64,000 nt of DNA from positions 1 to 64,000 of the forward strand of contig JBOGCH010000012.1 in NCBI GenBank assembly GCA_051656645.1. Reading direction: 5' to 3'. Shown in pieces: positions 53,853 to 63,034 of this stretch. A program made the translations under genes and the position numbers. The stretch comes from JBOGCH01 sp051656645 (GTDB lineage: Bacteria > Bacteroidota > Bacteroidia > Bacteroidales > Marinifilaceae). Positions within the stretch are counted from its first letter, which is position 1, and each line of letters opens with the position of its first letter. Under the pieces are notes generated by a model. The model searched no databases and was not told the DNA's origin. It was given only the letters and a program-made list of their open reading frames with translations.

Positions 53853-56432
53853 ATGAGAAAGACTATTACCTATTTATTTGTTTTGATTTTTGTCTGGGCT
53901 TGTAATAAGAATCCAGAAGAAGAGAAGTATAAAAATGCTTCTTTACCAGTGCATGTGCGAGTGGCTGATTTAATGGGCAAAATGACGCTTGAAGAGAAAA
54001 TAGCGCAAATGAGACATATTCATGCCTATTCAATAGTTGAGAACGGAGAATTAAATACTGAGAAACTCAATGATATGCTTCAGGGTAGGAGTATGGGTTT
54101 CATTGAAGCAATTACGGTTCCGGGAAAGACTTGTTTAAAATTGATGAATCAACTTCAGGATTATATGCGGACTAATACTCGTTTGGGTATCCCCATTTTT
54201 ACCGTAACTGAGTCCCTGCACGGATCAGTACACGATGGTTCAACAATTTTTCCCCAAGCTATTGCGTTAGGTAGTACTTTTAATACCGAACTTGCCTATG
54301 CAATGACAAGTGCAACAGCTAAGGAGTTGGCTGCACAAGGAATAAAGCAATCTTTAACGCCTGTATTGGATGTTTGCCGTGATTTACGCTGGGGAAGAGT
54401 TGAAGAATGTTTTGGAGAGGATGCTTTTCTAAATGCGCATATGGGGATTGCGCAAGTAAGAGGGTATTTGGATAATGGAATATCGCCTATGATAAAACAT
54501 TTTGGAGCACATGGGCAACCGCAAGGAGGCTTAAATTTAGCGTCCGTGTCTTGTGGGCAAAGGGAGCTACTTTCTGTGCATCTAAAACCTTTTGAGATGG
54601 TGATAAAAGAAACTGCTCCGTGGGCAGTGATGTCGTCTTACAATTCGTGGAATAATGAACCTAACTCTTCTTCTGCTTATTTAATGACTCAATTATTACG
54701 TGATGAGTGGGGGTTTCAAGGGTACGTGTATTCCGATTGGGGAGCAATAGGTATGCTTAATTATTTTCATAGAACAGCGTTGAATAATGCAGATGCAGCA
54801 ATTCAAGCGCTTACAGCGGGATTGGATGCAGAGGCATCCGATAATAGTTATATGGAGTTGCAGCAATTAGTAGAGAATGGGGATTTGGAAATGAAGTATA
54901 TTGATAAAGCTGTTGAACGGATACTGACTGCGAAATTCGAAATGGGATTGTTTGAATATGAACTTCCTGTTGCTGACGATTATGATAATGTAGTACATTC
55001 AGCTAAGCATATTAGTCTTAGCCGTAGTATTGCAGAGGAATCGGTTATTTTATTGAGAAATGAGAATAATATTTTACCTCTTCAAGTTGAGAATATAAGA
55101 TCGATAGCTTTGATAGGGCCAAATGCAAATCAAGTCCAATTTGGTGATTATACATGGAGTAGAGATAACAAGGATGGTGTTACATTGTTACAATCAATCC
55201 GAGAGCAGTACGGAGATAAAATAGAGATTAATTATGCTCAAGGTTGTGATTTAGTTTCGGATAATAAAGCGGGTTTTAACGAAGCTGTTAAAATAGCAAA
55301 GAAAAGTGACGTAAGTATAGTTGTTGTGGGGTCGGCCAGTGCGTCTTTGGCAAGAGATTATAGTAATGCAACTTGTGGAGAGGGGTTTGACCTTAATGAC
55401 CTGACACTTACGGGAGTTCAGGAAAAATTGATACAAGCTGTCTACGAAACCGGCAAACCAGTCATTGTGGTGTTGCTTGCGGGTAAGCCGTTCGCGATGC
55501 CTTGGGTTAAAGAACATATTGAAGGAATATTGGTGCAATGGTATCCGGGAGAACAAGGTGGAAATGCTTTGGCGGATGTTTTGTTTGGAAGAATAAATCC
55601 CTCAGGTAAGTTAAACTACTCTTTTCCTAAAAGTGTAGGACATTTGCCGTGCTATTATAATTATTTACCTACAGATAAAGGTTTTTATCGTCAGCCTGGC
55701 AATGAGCAAAAACCGGGTAAAGATTACGTGTTTTCCTCGCCTGGAGCGTTATGGGCTTTTGGACATGGCTTGAGTTATACGCAGTTTGATTATTTAGATG
55801 CAACTTTGAATAAGGAGGATTACACGCTGACAGATACTATTCAGGTTGATGTAAAGATACTTAATTCGGGAAAACGTTGTGGTAAAGAAGTTGTTCAGAT
55901 TTATGTTAGGGATATTGTTTCATCTGTTGCGACACCAATTCATAATCTAAAAGCTTTCAGAAAAGTTGCTATTGATTCAGGAAAGGAAGAAATAGTAACG
56001 TTGTCAATCCCGGTCCAAGAACTTGCCATATATGATAAAGAGATGAAGAAAGTTGTTGAACCTGGTGCCTTTGAATTGCAAATTGGTTCAGCATCTGATG
56101 ATATTCGTATAAAAAAAGTAATAACGGTTGACGCTGCCAAGGAGAAGAAAATAGTTACGCTTAAAGATAGAAGTAGGAAGCAAATGGAGGATAAGTCTAT
56201 TGCATCAAAAACGATAACAATTAAAGGAACCATTCGGGATGTACAAGCTAACCTACTAAAACGAATTAAAGTGAAAGTTGGCAATAGTCATGTATACACA
56301 GACGATAATGGGACTTATGCTATAAAGGCCCTATCTACCGATACTATTTATGTGGATGAGAAGCAATATAAACAAGAGATTATTCCAATAAAGGGAAAAG
56401 AACAAATAAATATTAGATTATTGAGCAAGTAA
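53853..56432 (+). CDS. GH3 glycoside hydrolase lipoprotein with extra C-terminal domain
   Basis: 859 residues. Lipobox FVWAC (Cys17), so membrane-anchored. GH3 barrel at about 30-375 with substrate motifs KHFGAHGQPQGGLN and the nucleophile Asp in YVYSDWGAIG (about 294); alpha/beta sandwich at about 395-620 with IALIGPNANQVQFGDYTW; fibronectin-III-like domain at about 680-760 (VQIYVRDIVSSVATPIHNLKAF). Then an unusual tail: a low-complexity linker and a carboxypeptidase-regulatory-like domain (about 780-859, ITIKGTIRDVQANLLKRIKVKV). Beta-glucosidase, beta-xylosidase or beta-N-acetylhexosaminidase activities are all possible; the GH20 gene next door hints at a hexosamine glycan. Confidence 0.9.
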   Translation: MRKTITYLFVLIFVWACNKNPEEEKYKNASLPVHVRVADLMGKMTLEEKIAQMRHIHAYSIVENGELNTEKLNDMLQGRSMGFIEAITVPGKTCLKLMNQLQDYMRTNTRLGIPIFTVTESLHGSVHDGSTIFPQAIALGSTFNTELAYAMTSATAKELAAQGIKQSLTPVLDVCRDLRWGRVEECFGEDAFLNAHMGIAQVRGYLDNGISPMIKHFGAHGQPQGGLNLASVSCGQRELLSVHLKPFEMVIKETAPWAVMSSYNSWNNEPNSSSAYLMTQLLRDEWGFQGYVYSDWGAIGMLNYFHRTALNNADAAIQALTAGLDAEASDNSYMELQQLVENGDLEMKYIDKAVERILTAKFEMGLFEYELPVADDYDNVVHSAKHISLSRSIAEESVILLRNENNILPLQVENIRSIALIGPNANQVQFGDYTWSRDNKDGVTLLQSIREQYGDKIEINYAQGCDLVSDNKAGFNEAVKIAKKSDVSIVVVGSASASLARDYSNATCGEGFDLNDLTLTGVQEKLIQAVYETGKPVIVVLLAGKPFAMPWVKEHIEGILVQWYPGEQGGNALADVLFGRINPSGKLNYSFPKSVGHLPCYYNYLPTDKGFYRQPGNEQKPGKDYVFSSPGALWAFGHGLSYTQFDYLDATLNKEDYTLTDTIQVDVKILNSGKRCGKEVVQIYVRDIVSSVATPIHNLKAFRKVAIDSGKEEIVTLSIPVQELAIYDKEMKKVVEPGAFELQIGSASDDIRIKKVITVDAAKEKKIVTLKDRSRKQMEDKSIASKTITIKGTIRDVQANLLKRIKVKVGNSHVYTDDNGTYAIKALSTDTIYVDEKQYKQEIIPIKGKEQINIRLLSK

Positions 56433-56494
56433 TGTAACAGATTGATTTATAATATTATTTTATCTGTAGTATTACTGCGTAATTTTTTTTAATT

Positions 56495-58120
56495 ATGAAC
56501 AAAACATTATTTAAAGCGACAATTTTATTATTATGCATTGTGTTTTCATCTTCGGCTGTAATTAGCGCCCAAGAAAAATCATTGCAAGTTTCACGTAAAG
56601 ATTTACAAATGCATGGTGCTTTAGTTCCTATGGTGAACAATATAAGCTATGGTGTAGGCAAAGGTTTTGCAATATCTAATTCGACCAAAATAAATATAGA
56701 CACAGACGCATTGATGTTTGTAGCAAGGGAGTTACAAAATACAATATACCATTATTTTGATGTAAAGCCAGAGATAGTGACTAGTTCAAAGAGTAGGATA
56801 AGGTTAGTTCTTGACACGACAATTACTAATCCGGAAAGATATAAATTAATTGTTACTGATAAAGGAATAGAAATTATCGGTGCTACAACAAATGCGGTAT
56901 TACATGGTGTAATGACAATGAGCCAGTTACTTGCAGGAGATGAAAAATATAGGTCAATAAATAAAATCCAACCGGTTTGTATTGATGATGAACCAAGATT
57001 TCCATTTAGAGCCTTAATGATAGATCCGGCACGTCACTTTTTGCCAGTTAATGATGTGAAATTTTATATTGATCAGATGCGAAAATACAAATTCAATGTA
57101 TTACAATTGCATTTGACAGATGATCAAGGATGGCGTATAGAAATTAAACAGTATCCTGAATTAACGGCCAATCAGCCGCATTATACGCAGGAGGAACTAA
57201 AAGATTTAATACAGTATGCTGCTCAACGAGGTATTGAGATTATTCCAGAGTTAGATGTTCCTGGGCATACAGTGGCTATTTTGGCTTTATATCCACAATT
57301 AGGTTGTACACATACATTCGATATGGAAAAAAATGTTTCCAAAACTGTGGATATGATGTTATGTTCAAACAATCCAGAGGTCTACGCAATGTATGACAAT
57401 ATATTAGCGGAGGTAGCAGAACTTTTCCCGTCTAAAAAGATTCACCTTGGCGGTGATGAAGCTATAATAGAAAAGAATTGGAGTAAATGTGAACGTTGCA
57501 AGGCATTGATGAAAGAGAGAGGCTTCACGAAACCTACGCAGCTAATGGTTCCATTCTTTCAGCAAATTTTGTCTAGCGTAAGAGAACATGGTAAAGAGCC
57601 TATTTTGTGGTGTGAACTAGATAATGTACGGATGCCGGCTAATAATTATTTATTTCCCTATCCAGATGACGTCACGTTAGTTACTTGGCGTATGGGACTT
57701 ACGCCTAAATGCATAGAATTAACAGAAAAAAGTGGACATAATTTAATTATGGCACCAGGGGAGTATGCTTATCTGGATTATCCACAGCTTAAAGGTGATT
57801 TACCTGAATTTAATAATTGGGGTATGCCTGTAACGACATTAGAAAAATGTTATCAGTTTGATCCTGGATATGGACTAAGTGTGTCGCAACAAAAGCACAT
57901 ACAAGGTGTTATGGGAACACTTTGGGGCGAAGCTATGAAAGATATAAATCGGGTAACCTATATGACGTTTCCACGCGCAATGGCCGTAGCTGAAGCTGGA
58001 TGGACACAAACAGATAATAGAAGTTGGGAATCATTTAAATATCGAATCTATCCGAATATAACGGAGCTGATGCAAGCTGGTGTATTTGTAAGAGTGCCAT
58101 ATGAAATCATAAAACGCTAA
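56495..58120 (+). CDS. GH20 beta-N-acetylhexosaminidase
   Basis: 541 residues with a signal peptide (MNKTLFKATILLLCIVFSSSAVISAQ). An N-terminal GH20b domain (about 35-160) precedes the catalytic barrel: RFPFRALMIDPARHFLPVNDVKFYIDQMRKYKFNVLQLHLTDDQGWRIEI (core LHLTDDQGWR), ELDVPGHT, and the catalytic Asp-Glu pair in HLGGDEA (about 324-325), plus LWGEAM near the end. It removes terminal GlcNAc or GalNAc from glycans by substrate-assisted catalysis. It follows the GH3 gene by 62 nt and is probably cotranscribed. Confidence 0.95.
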   Translation: MNKTLFKATILLLCIVFSSSAVISAQEKSLQVSRKDLQMHGALVPMVNNISYGVGKGFAISNSTKINIDTDALMFVARELQNTIYHYFDVKPEIVTSSKSRIRLVLDTTITNPERYKLIVTDKGIEIIGATTNAVLHGVMTMSQLLAGDEKYRSINKIQPVCIDDEPRFPFRALMIDPARHFLPVNDVKFYIDQMRKYKFNVLQLHLTDDQGWRIEIKQYPELTANQPHYTQEELKDLIQYAAQRGIEIIPELDVPGHTVAILALYPQLGCTHTFDMEKNVSKTVDMMLCSNNPEVYAMYDNILAEVAELFPSKKIHLGGDEAIIEKNWSKCERCKALMKERGFTKPTQLMVPFFQQILSSVREHGKEPILWCELDNVRMPANNYLFPYPDDVTLVTWRMGLTPKCIELTEKSGHNLIMAPGEYAYLDYPQLKGDLPEFNNWGMPVTTLEKCYQFDPGYGLSVSQQKHIQGVMGTLWGEAMKDINRVTYMTFPRAMAVAEAGWTQTDNRSWESFKYRIYPNITELMQAGVFVRVPYEIIKR

Positions 58121-58129
58121 ACTTAATAG

Positions 58130-58174
58130 CAATCCCAATGTACTGACTATAGTATAATTGGGATTGTTTGTTTT
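58130..58174 (+). terminator. Terminator of the GH20 gene, overlapping the next promoter
   Basis: CAATCCCAAT (58130-58139) pairs with ATTGGGATTG (58157-58166), with an inner GTACT/AGTAT pairing, then TTTGTTTT. Its right arm contains the ATTG used as -33 by the cupin promoter. Confidence 0.85.
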
Positions 58175-58186
58175 ATGTTACTTTTG
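58157..58186 (+). promoter_or_regulatory. Promoter of the cupin gene
   Basis: ATTG (58157-58160), an 18-nt spacer and TACTTTTG (58179-58186). It lies 22 nt before the ATG at 58209 and rules out an upstream in-frame start at 58158. Confidence 0.6.
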
Positions 58187-58208
58187 CGTAAAATTAATAA
58201 ATAAGATT

Positions 58209-58586
58209 ATGGAAAAGAAAATAGATTATAATATGCAAATGGACATCAAGTATGATTATCTTGAAACAATAGATGTCCCTGAAATAGTAAAAGATTGTAC
58301 AGACCAGTGGTTTAATCAATCACTTTGTAACGTAAACTCTTCTGTTTTTCGATTAGGAATTTTTGAAGGAGAGTATCATATGCATATGCACGCTGATGAC
58401 GATGAACTTTTCTTTGTTATTGATGGAAGTATTATTCTGGAAACTGAAAAAGGTGATTTTGAACTGAATAAATATCAAGGAGTATGTGTACCTAAAGGTG
58501 TTATGCATCGTCCCATTGCAAAGCAAAAAGCAATAGTCTTAATGATTGAAAATGCTGGAATAGATCCTATAGGAAGTGATAAATAG
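58209..58586 (+). CDS. Small cupin-domain protein
   Basis: 125 residues from the ATG at 58209; the longer frame from 58158 would begin inside the promoter. Single cupin fold: motif 1 is GEYHMHMHADDDELFFVIDGSIILE (metal-binding His and Glu in HMHxDDDE-type arrangement), motif 2 is GVCVPKGVMHRPIAKQK. Such proteins bind a metal and may be an isomerase, a sensor or a mannose-6-phosphate-isomerase-like enzyme. It has its own promoter after the GH20 terminator. No specific function can be given. Confidence 0.82.
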   Translation: MEKKIDYNMQMDIKYDYLETIDVPEIVKDCTDQWFNQSLCNVNSSVFRLGIFEGEYHMHMHADDDELFFVIDGSIILETEKGDFELNKYQGVCVPKGVMHRPIAKQKAIVLMIENAGIDPIGSDK

Positions 58587-59056
58587 CATTTTTGTACGGA
58601 AGGAATGCATTGCAAGAAATATCCCACCTTATTTTCCTTTATTGCCTATTTTCTCAAATATTCGTATAACTTGAATATCTGAGTTATCCGTTTGTAATAA
58701 CGAGTCCTTCCCCCAATATCCTATGACGTTTAATAATGAACGTCATAGGATATTGGGGGAAGGACTCGTTATTCATTTAAATTAATATGTGGTATTTGTT
58801 CTTTCAAATAATTGCAATTGTATTGTTCAAGCTTATTAATGTATAAAAATGTCAAGTAAAGTAATAATAAATAAAGAAATAATTTGTATTGTAAAATTAA
58901 AATATCTTAATTTGTAAGATACAGGAGAGTCGGACTTAATAATGAATCATTGAATTCTAAATGTGCTGTGGAATTATAATTAACCAATAAACTTAATGCA
59001 ATACTAGCTATATCTAATTAATAGAGTATTGAGTGGGTAAATAATAATTTAATAGA
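58587..59056. other. Intergenic region with a large perfect hairpin
   Basis: 470 bp between the cupin and DUF6057 genes. It contains the 35-bp inverted repeat listed separately; the rest is AT-rich and shows no ORF or RNA gene that I can recognise. The promoter of the DUF6057 operon should be here but no consensus stands out. Confidence 0.6.
58696..58773. repeat. Perfect 35-bp inverted repeat
   Basis: Arm 58696-58730 (AATAACGAGTCCTTCCCCCA, continuing to ACGTT) is exactly complementary to 58739-58773, with an 8-nt loop TAATAATG. No mismatch in 35 bp. It is far longer than a usual terminator and has no T-run. It lies 110 nt after the cupin stop. CCCCCAATA in the arm is shared with the spacers of the 11-bp-unit elements. 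Confidence 0.9.
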
Positions 59057-60802
59057 ATGCTTCAAGTAAGAAATAAGATATCCATCGTTGCTTACATTAT
59101 AGTTACTATAATTGTGTTTTATGGTTATACAACCTATTACCATAATCAAAGTGTCTTCCAAGCGTCCATGATTAATTTTCAGCATCATTCAAATTTCTTT
59201 ATTGAATTGTTAAAATATCCAGGAGGAATGGCCAATTATATAAGCTTATTCTTTGTGCAGTATTTTGATGTTAGTGGTGTTGCGGGTATAATACTTGCAT
59301 TGATGTCTATAATTTTATATACCGTCTTACGCGGTATTCTGAGAAATTTTGATTGTGGTAACGGTTTTCTACCTCGACTCGTGTCAATAGTTACAGTATG
59401 TGCATTTCTTACTCAGCATAGCTATTATGATTACATGCTGAGTCAAAGTGTTCATGTTTTATTCTTTTACTTAGGAATTTATGCTGTATCTTTTATACGC
59501 ACCAATTCTAACCGCTTATCGATTTTATTGTTGCTTTTTCCGGCATTCATCACTTTACTTAGTGGTGGAATGTTAATACTCTGGTACACATTAGTAATGA
59601 TATTATTGTCCAAAGGACAAGTAACAAAACCAATTATTATAGCGATTGGTATTCTGCTGCTTATGTTTGGTGGGAGCGCATGGCTATGGGTTAATTATTT
59701 TTTTATTGATTATACGCATATATGGCGTTTTTGGAGTGTCCCGTTTGAAAAAACGACGAATATATGGTCTTTGCTTTTATTTGCACCTATGATAATTTTA
59801 TTACTACTGCCGAGAATGCGTAGTATCGTAAGTAGTAAATGGACTACGATTATTGAATTATCAGCATATGCATCTATGTTTGTGTTGATGTATAGTTTAA
59901 ATTACTATTCAAATGCTGACGTATTTATTGGATTAATTAATGAAACGCGAAATGAAAATTGGGATAAGGTTATTGAATTATCTAAACAGTATAATGGCAA
60001 CAGAAGCGAAGTAACTCAATTAACAAACTTGGCGCTAAATAAGAAGGGTGTACTTGGAGACTCGCTATTCACCTGTCCGCAGAAGGGACTTGAAGGACTA
60101 TTTTATAATGTAAGTAGTAATTATTTCAACAGAATCATTAATCATGAAATATTTTATCAGTTAGGTGTTTATAACGAAGCACTACATTGGGCTAGCGAGG
60201 CTTTAGGTACTACACTTAGCAAGAAGTCCATATATCTCCAAAAGCGCATAGCTACAGCGTTGATCCATCTGAACAAGCCTGAGGCTGCAAGGAAATATTT
60301 ATATGCAATATATTATAATAATGGACAAAAGGAGTGGGTAAAAGAAAGATTAAAGTCATTGAAGAAATTTGATGATTCTAGTCCTTCGTTACAGTCGTTT
60401 GTAAGCGAAGATTTTCAGATATGCTCTTTTGGACCAATGTATGATTTAGTAGAATTGAGCCGTATATATCCTCATAATGTAATGATAAGAGATTATTTAT
60501 TGTGTGCGTTCCTACTTGAAGGTAAAATACGCGATTTTTATTCATTCCTAAATATATACTTTCCTCCATATCGGGAAGAGCCAATACCATCAATATATGA
60601 TCAGGCTCTAATCATAGTGGAGCGTTCTGGTATTGATAAATTGGCGATGGATAAATATGTAATTAATAAGGAGATACGTAGTCAATATAAACAGTATGGT
60701 TTTTCCTATAATAATCAGAATGTGAAAGAGAATTTAGCGTGGTTAAATGAAAACTATGGGAATACGTTGTGGTATTATTATCATTTTAATGATGTAAAGT
60801 AA
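59057..60802 (+). CDS. DUF6057 family membrane protein
   Basis: 581 residues. About eight to ten hydrophobic segments in the first 290 residues (for example ISIVAYIIVTIIVFYGYTTYY, GVAGIILALMSIILYTVL, WSLLLFAPMIILLLL), followed by a soluble C-terminal half with TPR-like helices (YQLGVYNEALHWASEALG and IATALIHLNKPEAARKYLYAI). The family is common in Bacteroidales but has no known function. It ends 6 nt before the next gene, so the two form a unit. The layout resembles membrane proteins that help to assemble or secrete surface material, but that is speculation. Confidence 0.75.
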   Translation: MLQVRNKISIVAYIIVTIIVFYGYTTYYHNQSVFQASMINFQHHSNFFIELLKYPGGMANYISLFFVQYFDVSGVAGIILALMSIILYTVLRGILRNFDCGNGFLPRLVSIVTVCAFLTQHSYYDYMLSQSVHVLFFYLGIYAVSFIRTNSNRLSILLLLFPAFITLLSGGMLILWYTLVMILLSKGQVTKPIIIAIGILLLMFGGSAWLWVNYFFIDYTHIWRFWSVPFEKTTNIWSLLLFAPMIILLLLPRMRSIVSSKWTTIIELSAYASMFVLMYSLNYYSNADVFIGLINETRNENWDKVIELSKQYNGNRSEVTQLTNLALNKKGVLGDSLFTCPQKGLEGLFYNVSSNYFNRIINHEIFYQLGVYNEALHWASEALGTTLSKKSIYLQKRIATALIHLNKPEAARKYLYAIYYNNGQKEWVKERLKSLKKFDDSSPSLQSFVSEDFQICSFGPMYDLVELSRIYPHNVMIRDYLLCAFLLEGKIRDFYSFLNIYFPPYREEPIPSIYDQALIIVERSGIDKLAMDKYVINKEIRSQYKQYGFSYNNQNVKENLAWLNENYGNTLWYYYHFNDVK

Positions 60803-60808
60803 AAAAAT

Positions 60809-62254
60809 ATGGTGTATCGGATTTTAGTATTGGCATTTGTGTTAATGAGTTGTCAGAAACAGCCAAAAGATGTGGAGAAAATTAGGCTGTTGCCATCAAT
60901 TATACCAGATTATAAAGATGTGGTTATACCTAAAAACATAGCTCCTCTTAATTTTTATTTATCTGATTATTGTAATCAAGTATGCGCTGATTTTATAATT
61001 GGCGACTCATTGTTTTTGCGTATTAATGAAAAAAAGACAATCGCCGTAGATCCTTCTAAGTGGAAAGTAATGTTGGCCTATGCTTATGCAACAAAGCTGC
61101 CTGTCAATGTTGTTTTGACTAAGAAACTTGATGGTAAATGGTTAGAGTATGAGCCATTTTCTTTTTTCGTAAAAGAGGATATAGACTCTTATATAAGTTA
61201 TCGTTTAATTCCTCCCGGTTATGAAAATTGGGATAAAATGAATATATACCAACGTGACTTGACAAGTTTCGATGTAAAAACAATATTATCTAATCAACAA
61301 ACAAATAACGGTTGTATTAATTGTCATACTTCCTCTGCTAACCATGAATCAAAATATATAGTTCATGCTCGTGGTAAAACAAGTGGAACACTATTGGTTG
61401 ATGGTGACAAGAAAATGATGCTAAATGGACAAATAAAGAATCTACCTAATGGACTAACCTATCCATCGTGGCATCCTAGTGGAAATTATATTGCTTTTTC
61501 CTCAAATAAGACTGCTCAATTTTTTCATTCATCTATATTAAAGCAAATTGAAGTTTATGATAGTGAATCGGATATAGTACTCTTTGATATTGATCGTAAA
61601 TGTATAATGCAAGTACCTCAACTGTGTAGTAAATCATATAATGATACTTATCCTCAATGGGATAATAATGGCGAAACATTGTATTTCTGCCGTACGGACA
61701 CAATACAATCAATAGAGCAATATAAGAGAATAAAATACACATTATGTTCCATTGCATTTAATGCGGCGGACAGGACTTTTGCGAATAAAATAGATACTGT
61801 TTTATGCTTGCCAAGCAGCATTGTTTTCCCACAAATATCACCCTGCAGTGGATATATCTCTTTTACAACATTAGATTATGGATGTTTTCCTATTTGGCAT
61901 AAGGAATCGGATATCCATATTATGGATATAAATACCAAAAGTATTCTGCCATCAGAACACAATAGTAATTTTTCTGACAGTTACCATAAGTGGTCTAGTA
62001 ATGGAAAATGGTTAATGTTTACATCAAGGCGCGATGACGATTGGCATTCTAGGTTGTATTTTACCTATATCAATGAGGATGGACAAAGCAGCAAACCATT
62101 TATATTGCCACAGAATGAGTTTGAGGTGGATTATCCGCAGTTATTTTCATATAATGTGCCACAATTTCTAAAAAATCCAATTAAAGAGCAGCCAAGTACA
62201 TTAGCGCGTGTGATGAAAGGATATAAGCAAACTATTGAAATGTCAGAACACTAG
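60809..62254 (+). CDS. TolB/WD40-like lipoprotein with a CxxCH motif
   Basis: 481 residues. Lipobox VLMSC (Cys15). An N-terminal part (about 30-155) of unknown fold contains two Cys in DYCNQVCADF. A single haem-c type motif CINCH lies at about 169-173 (NGCINCHTSSANHES). It is followed by a propeller of PD40/TolB-like repeats: LTYPSWHPSGNYIAFSSN, DTYPQWDNNGETLYFCR, DSYHKWSSNGKWLMFTSRR. The gene pairs with the DUF6057 gene (6-nt gap). Whether haem is really attached is unknown; no cytochrome c maturation genes are in the window. Confidence 0.8.
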   Translation: MVYRILVLAFVLMSCQKQPKDVEKIRLLPSIIPDYKDVVIPKNIAPLNFYLSDYCNQVCADFIIGDSLFLRINEKKTIAVDPSKWKVMLAYAYATKLPVNVVLTKKLDGKWLEYEPFSFFVKEDIDSYISYRLIPPGYENWDKMNIYQRDLTSFDVKTILSNQQTNNGCINCHTSSANHESKYIVHARGKTSGTLLVDGDKKMMLNGQIKNLPNGLTYPSWHPSGNYIAFSSNKTAQFFHSSILKQIEVYDSESDIVLFDIDRKCIMQVPQLCSKSYNDTYPQWDNNGETLYFCRTDTIQSIEQYKRIKYTLCSIAFNAADRTFANKIDTVLCLPSSIVFPQISPCSGYISFTTLDYGCFPIWHKESDIHIMDINTKSILPSEHNSNFSDSYHKWSSNGKWLMFTSRRDDDWHSRLYFTYINEDGQSSKPFILPQNEFEVDYPQLFSYNVPQFLKNPIKEQPSTLARVMKGYKQTIEMSEH

Positions 62255-62315
62255 ATATGTAACAAATTAATTTGTGATGTTTCAATAATCTAGGACTTAA
62301 TTGCTATTATTTTCC

Positions 62316-62323
62316 TACATTTG
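62316..62323 (+). promoter_or_regulatory. -7 element of trmD
   Basis: TACATTTG matches TAnnTTTG and lies 24 nt before the ATG at 62348. It excludes an upstream in-frame TTG at 62321 as the start codon. Confidence 0.55.
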
Positions 62324-62347
62324 TATGAATGTTTTCATAGAATAAAT

Positions 62348-63028
62348 ATGCGTATAGATATATTAAGCGTTGTGCCGGAATTATTGACAAGTCCGTTAAA
62401 TCATTCCATTATAAAGAGAGCACAAGATAAAGGAGTTGTAGAGATTCATGTACATAACTTAAGAGATTGGTCTAAGGACAAATTTAAACGTGTGGATGAT
62501 TATCCGTTTGGTGGAGAGGCAGGTATGGTTATGACAATCCAACCTATATATGATGCCATAATGGAATTGACATCCCAGCGCAAATATGATGAGATAATAT
62601 ATACTTCTCCGGATGCCGAAACTTTTAATCAAAAGACTGCGAATGAGCTATCTTTGAAGGAAAATATAATTATATTGTGTGGACATTACAAGGGAATTGA
62701 TCATCGTATTAGAGAACACCTTATTACTCGAGAGATATCTGTTGGTGACTTTGTACTCACTGGTGGCGAATTACCTGCTTGCATAATGACAGATGCTATT
62801 GTACGTTTAATTCCAGGAGCAATGAGTGATGAAACATCAGCACTTTCCGATTCGTTTCAGGATGACTTGTTAGCTGCACCTGTATACACACGTCCGGCAG
62901 ACTACAATGGTTGGAAAGTACCAGAAGTGCTTTTATCAGGTAATCATGCAAAAATCAAAGCATGGCAAGAGAAACAGGCGTTTGAGCGTACGAAACAATT
63001 ACGTCCAGATTTATTGGAAAAACTATAA
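62348..63028 (+). CDS. trmD: tRNA (guanine-37-N1)-methyltransferase
   Basis: 226 residues from the ATG at 62348, giving the usual start MRIDILSVVPELLTSPLNHSI. It methylates G37 of tRNAs using SAM through a trefoil-knot (SPOUT) fold. Motifs: DDYPFGGEAGMVM (about 50-62), ILCGHYKGIDHRIREHLI (about 110), and the knot ISVGDFVLTGGELPACIMTDAIVRLIPG (about 132-160). The length is normal. It is followed 6 nt later by cinA. Confidence 0.96.
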   Translation: MRIDILSVVPELLTSPLNHSIIKRAQDKGVVEIHVHNLRDWSKDKFKRVDDYPFGGEAGMVMTIQPIYDAIMELTSQRKYDEIIYTSPDAETFNQKTANELSLKENIIILCGHYKGIDHRIREHLITREISVGDFVLTGGELPACIMTDAIVRLIPGAMSDETSALSDSFQDDLLAAPVYTRPADYNGWKVPEVLLSGNHAKIKAWQEKQAFERTKQLRPDLLEKL

Positions 63029-63034
63029 TACACA

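Noticed and set aside
58158..58208. Longer N-terminus for the cupin
   Set aside because: The extension would start upstream of the TACTTTTG promoter element and resembles no family start.
62321..62347. TTG start for trmD
   Set aside because: It lies inside the -7 element; TrmD proteins start at MRIDIL (62348).
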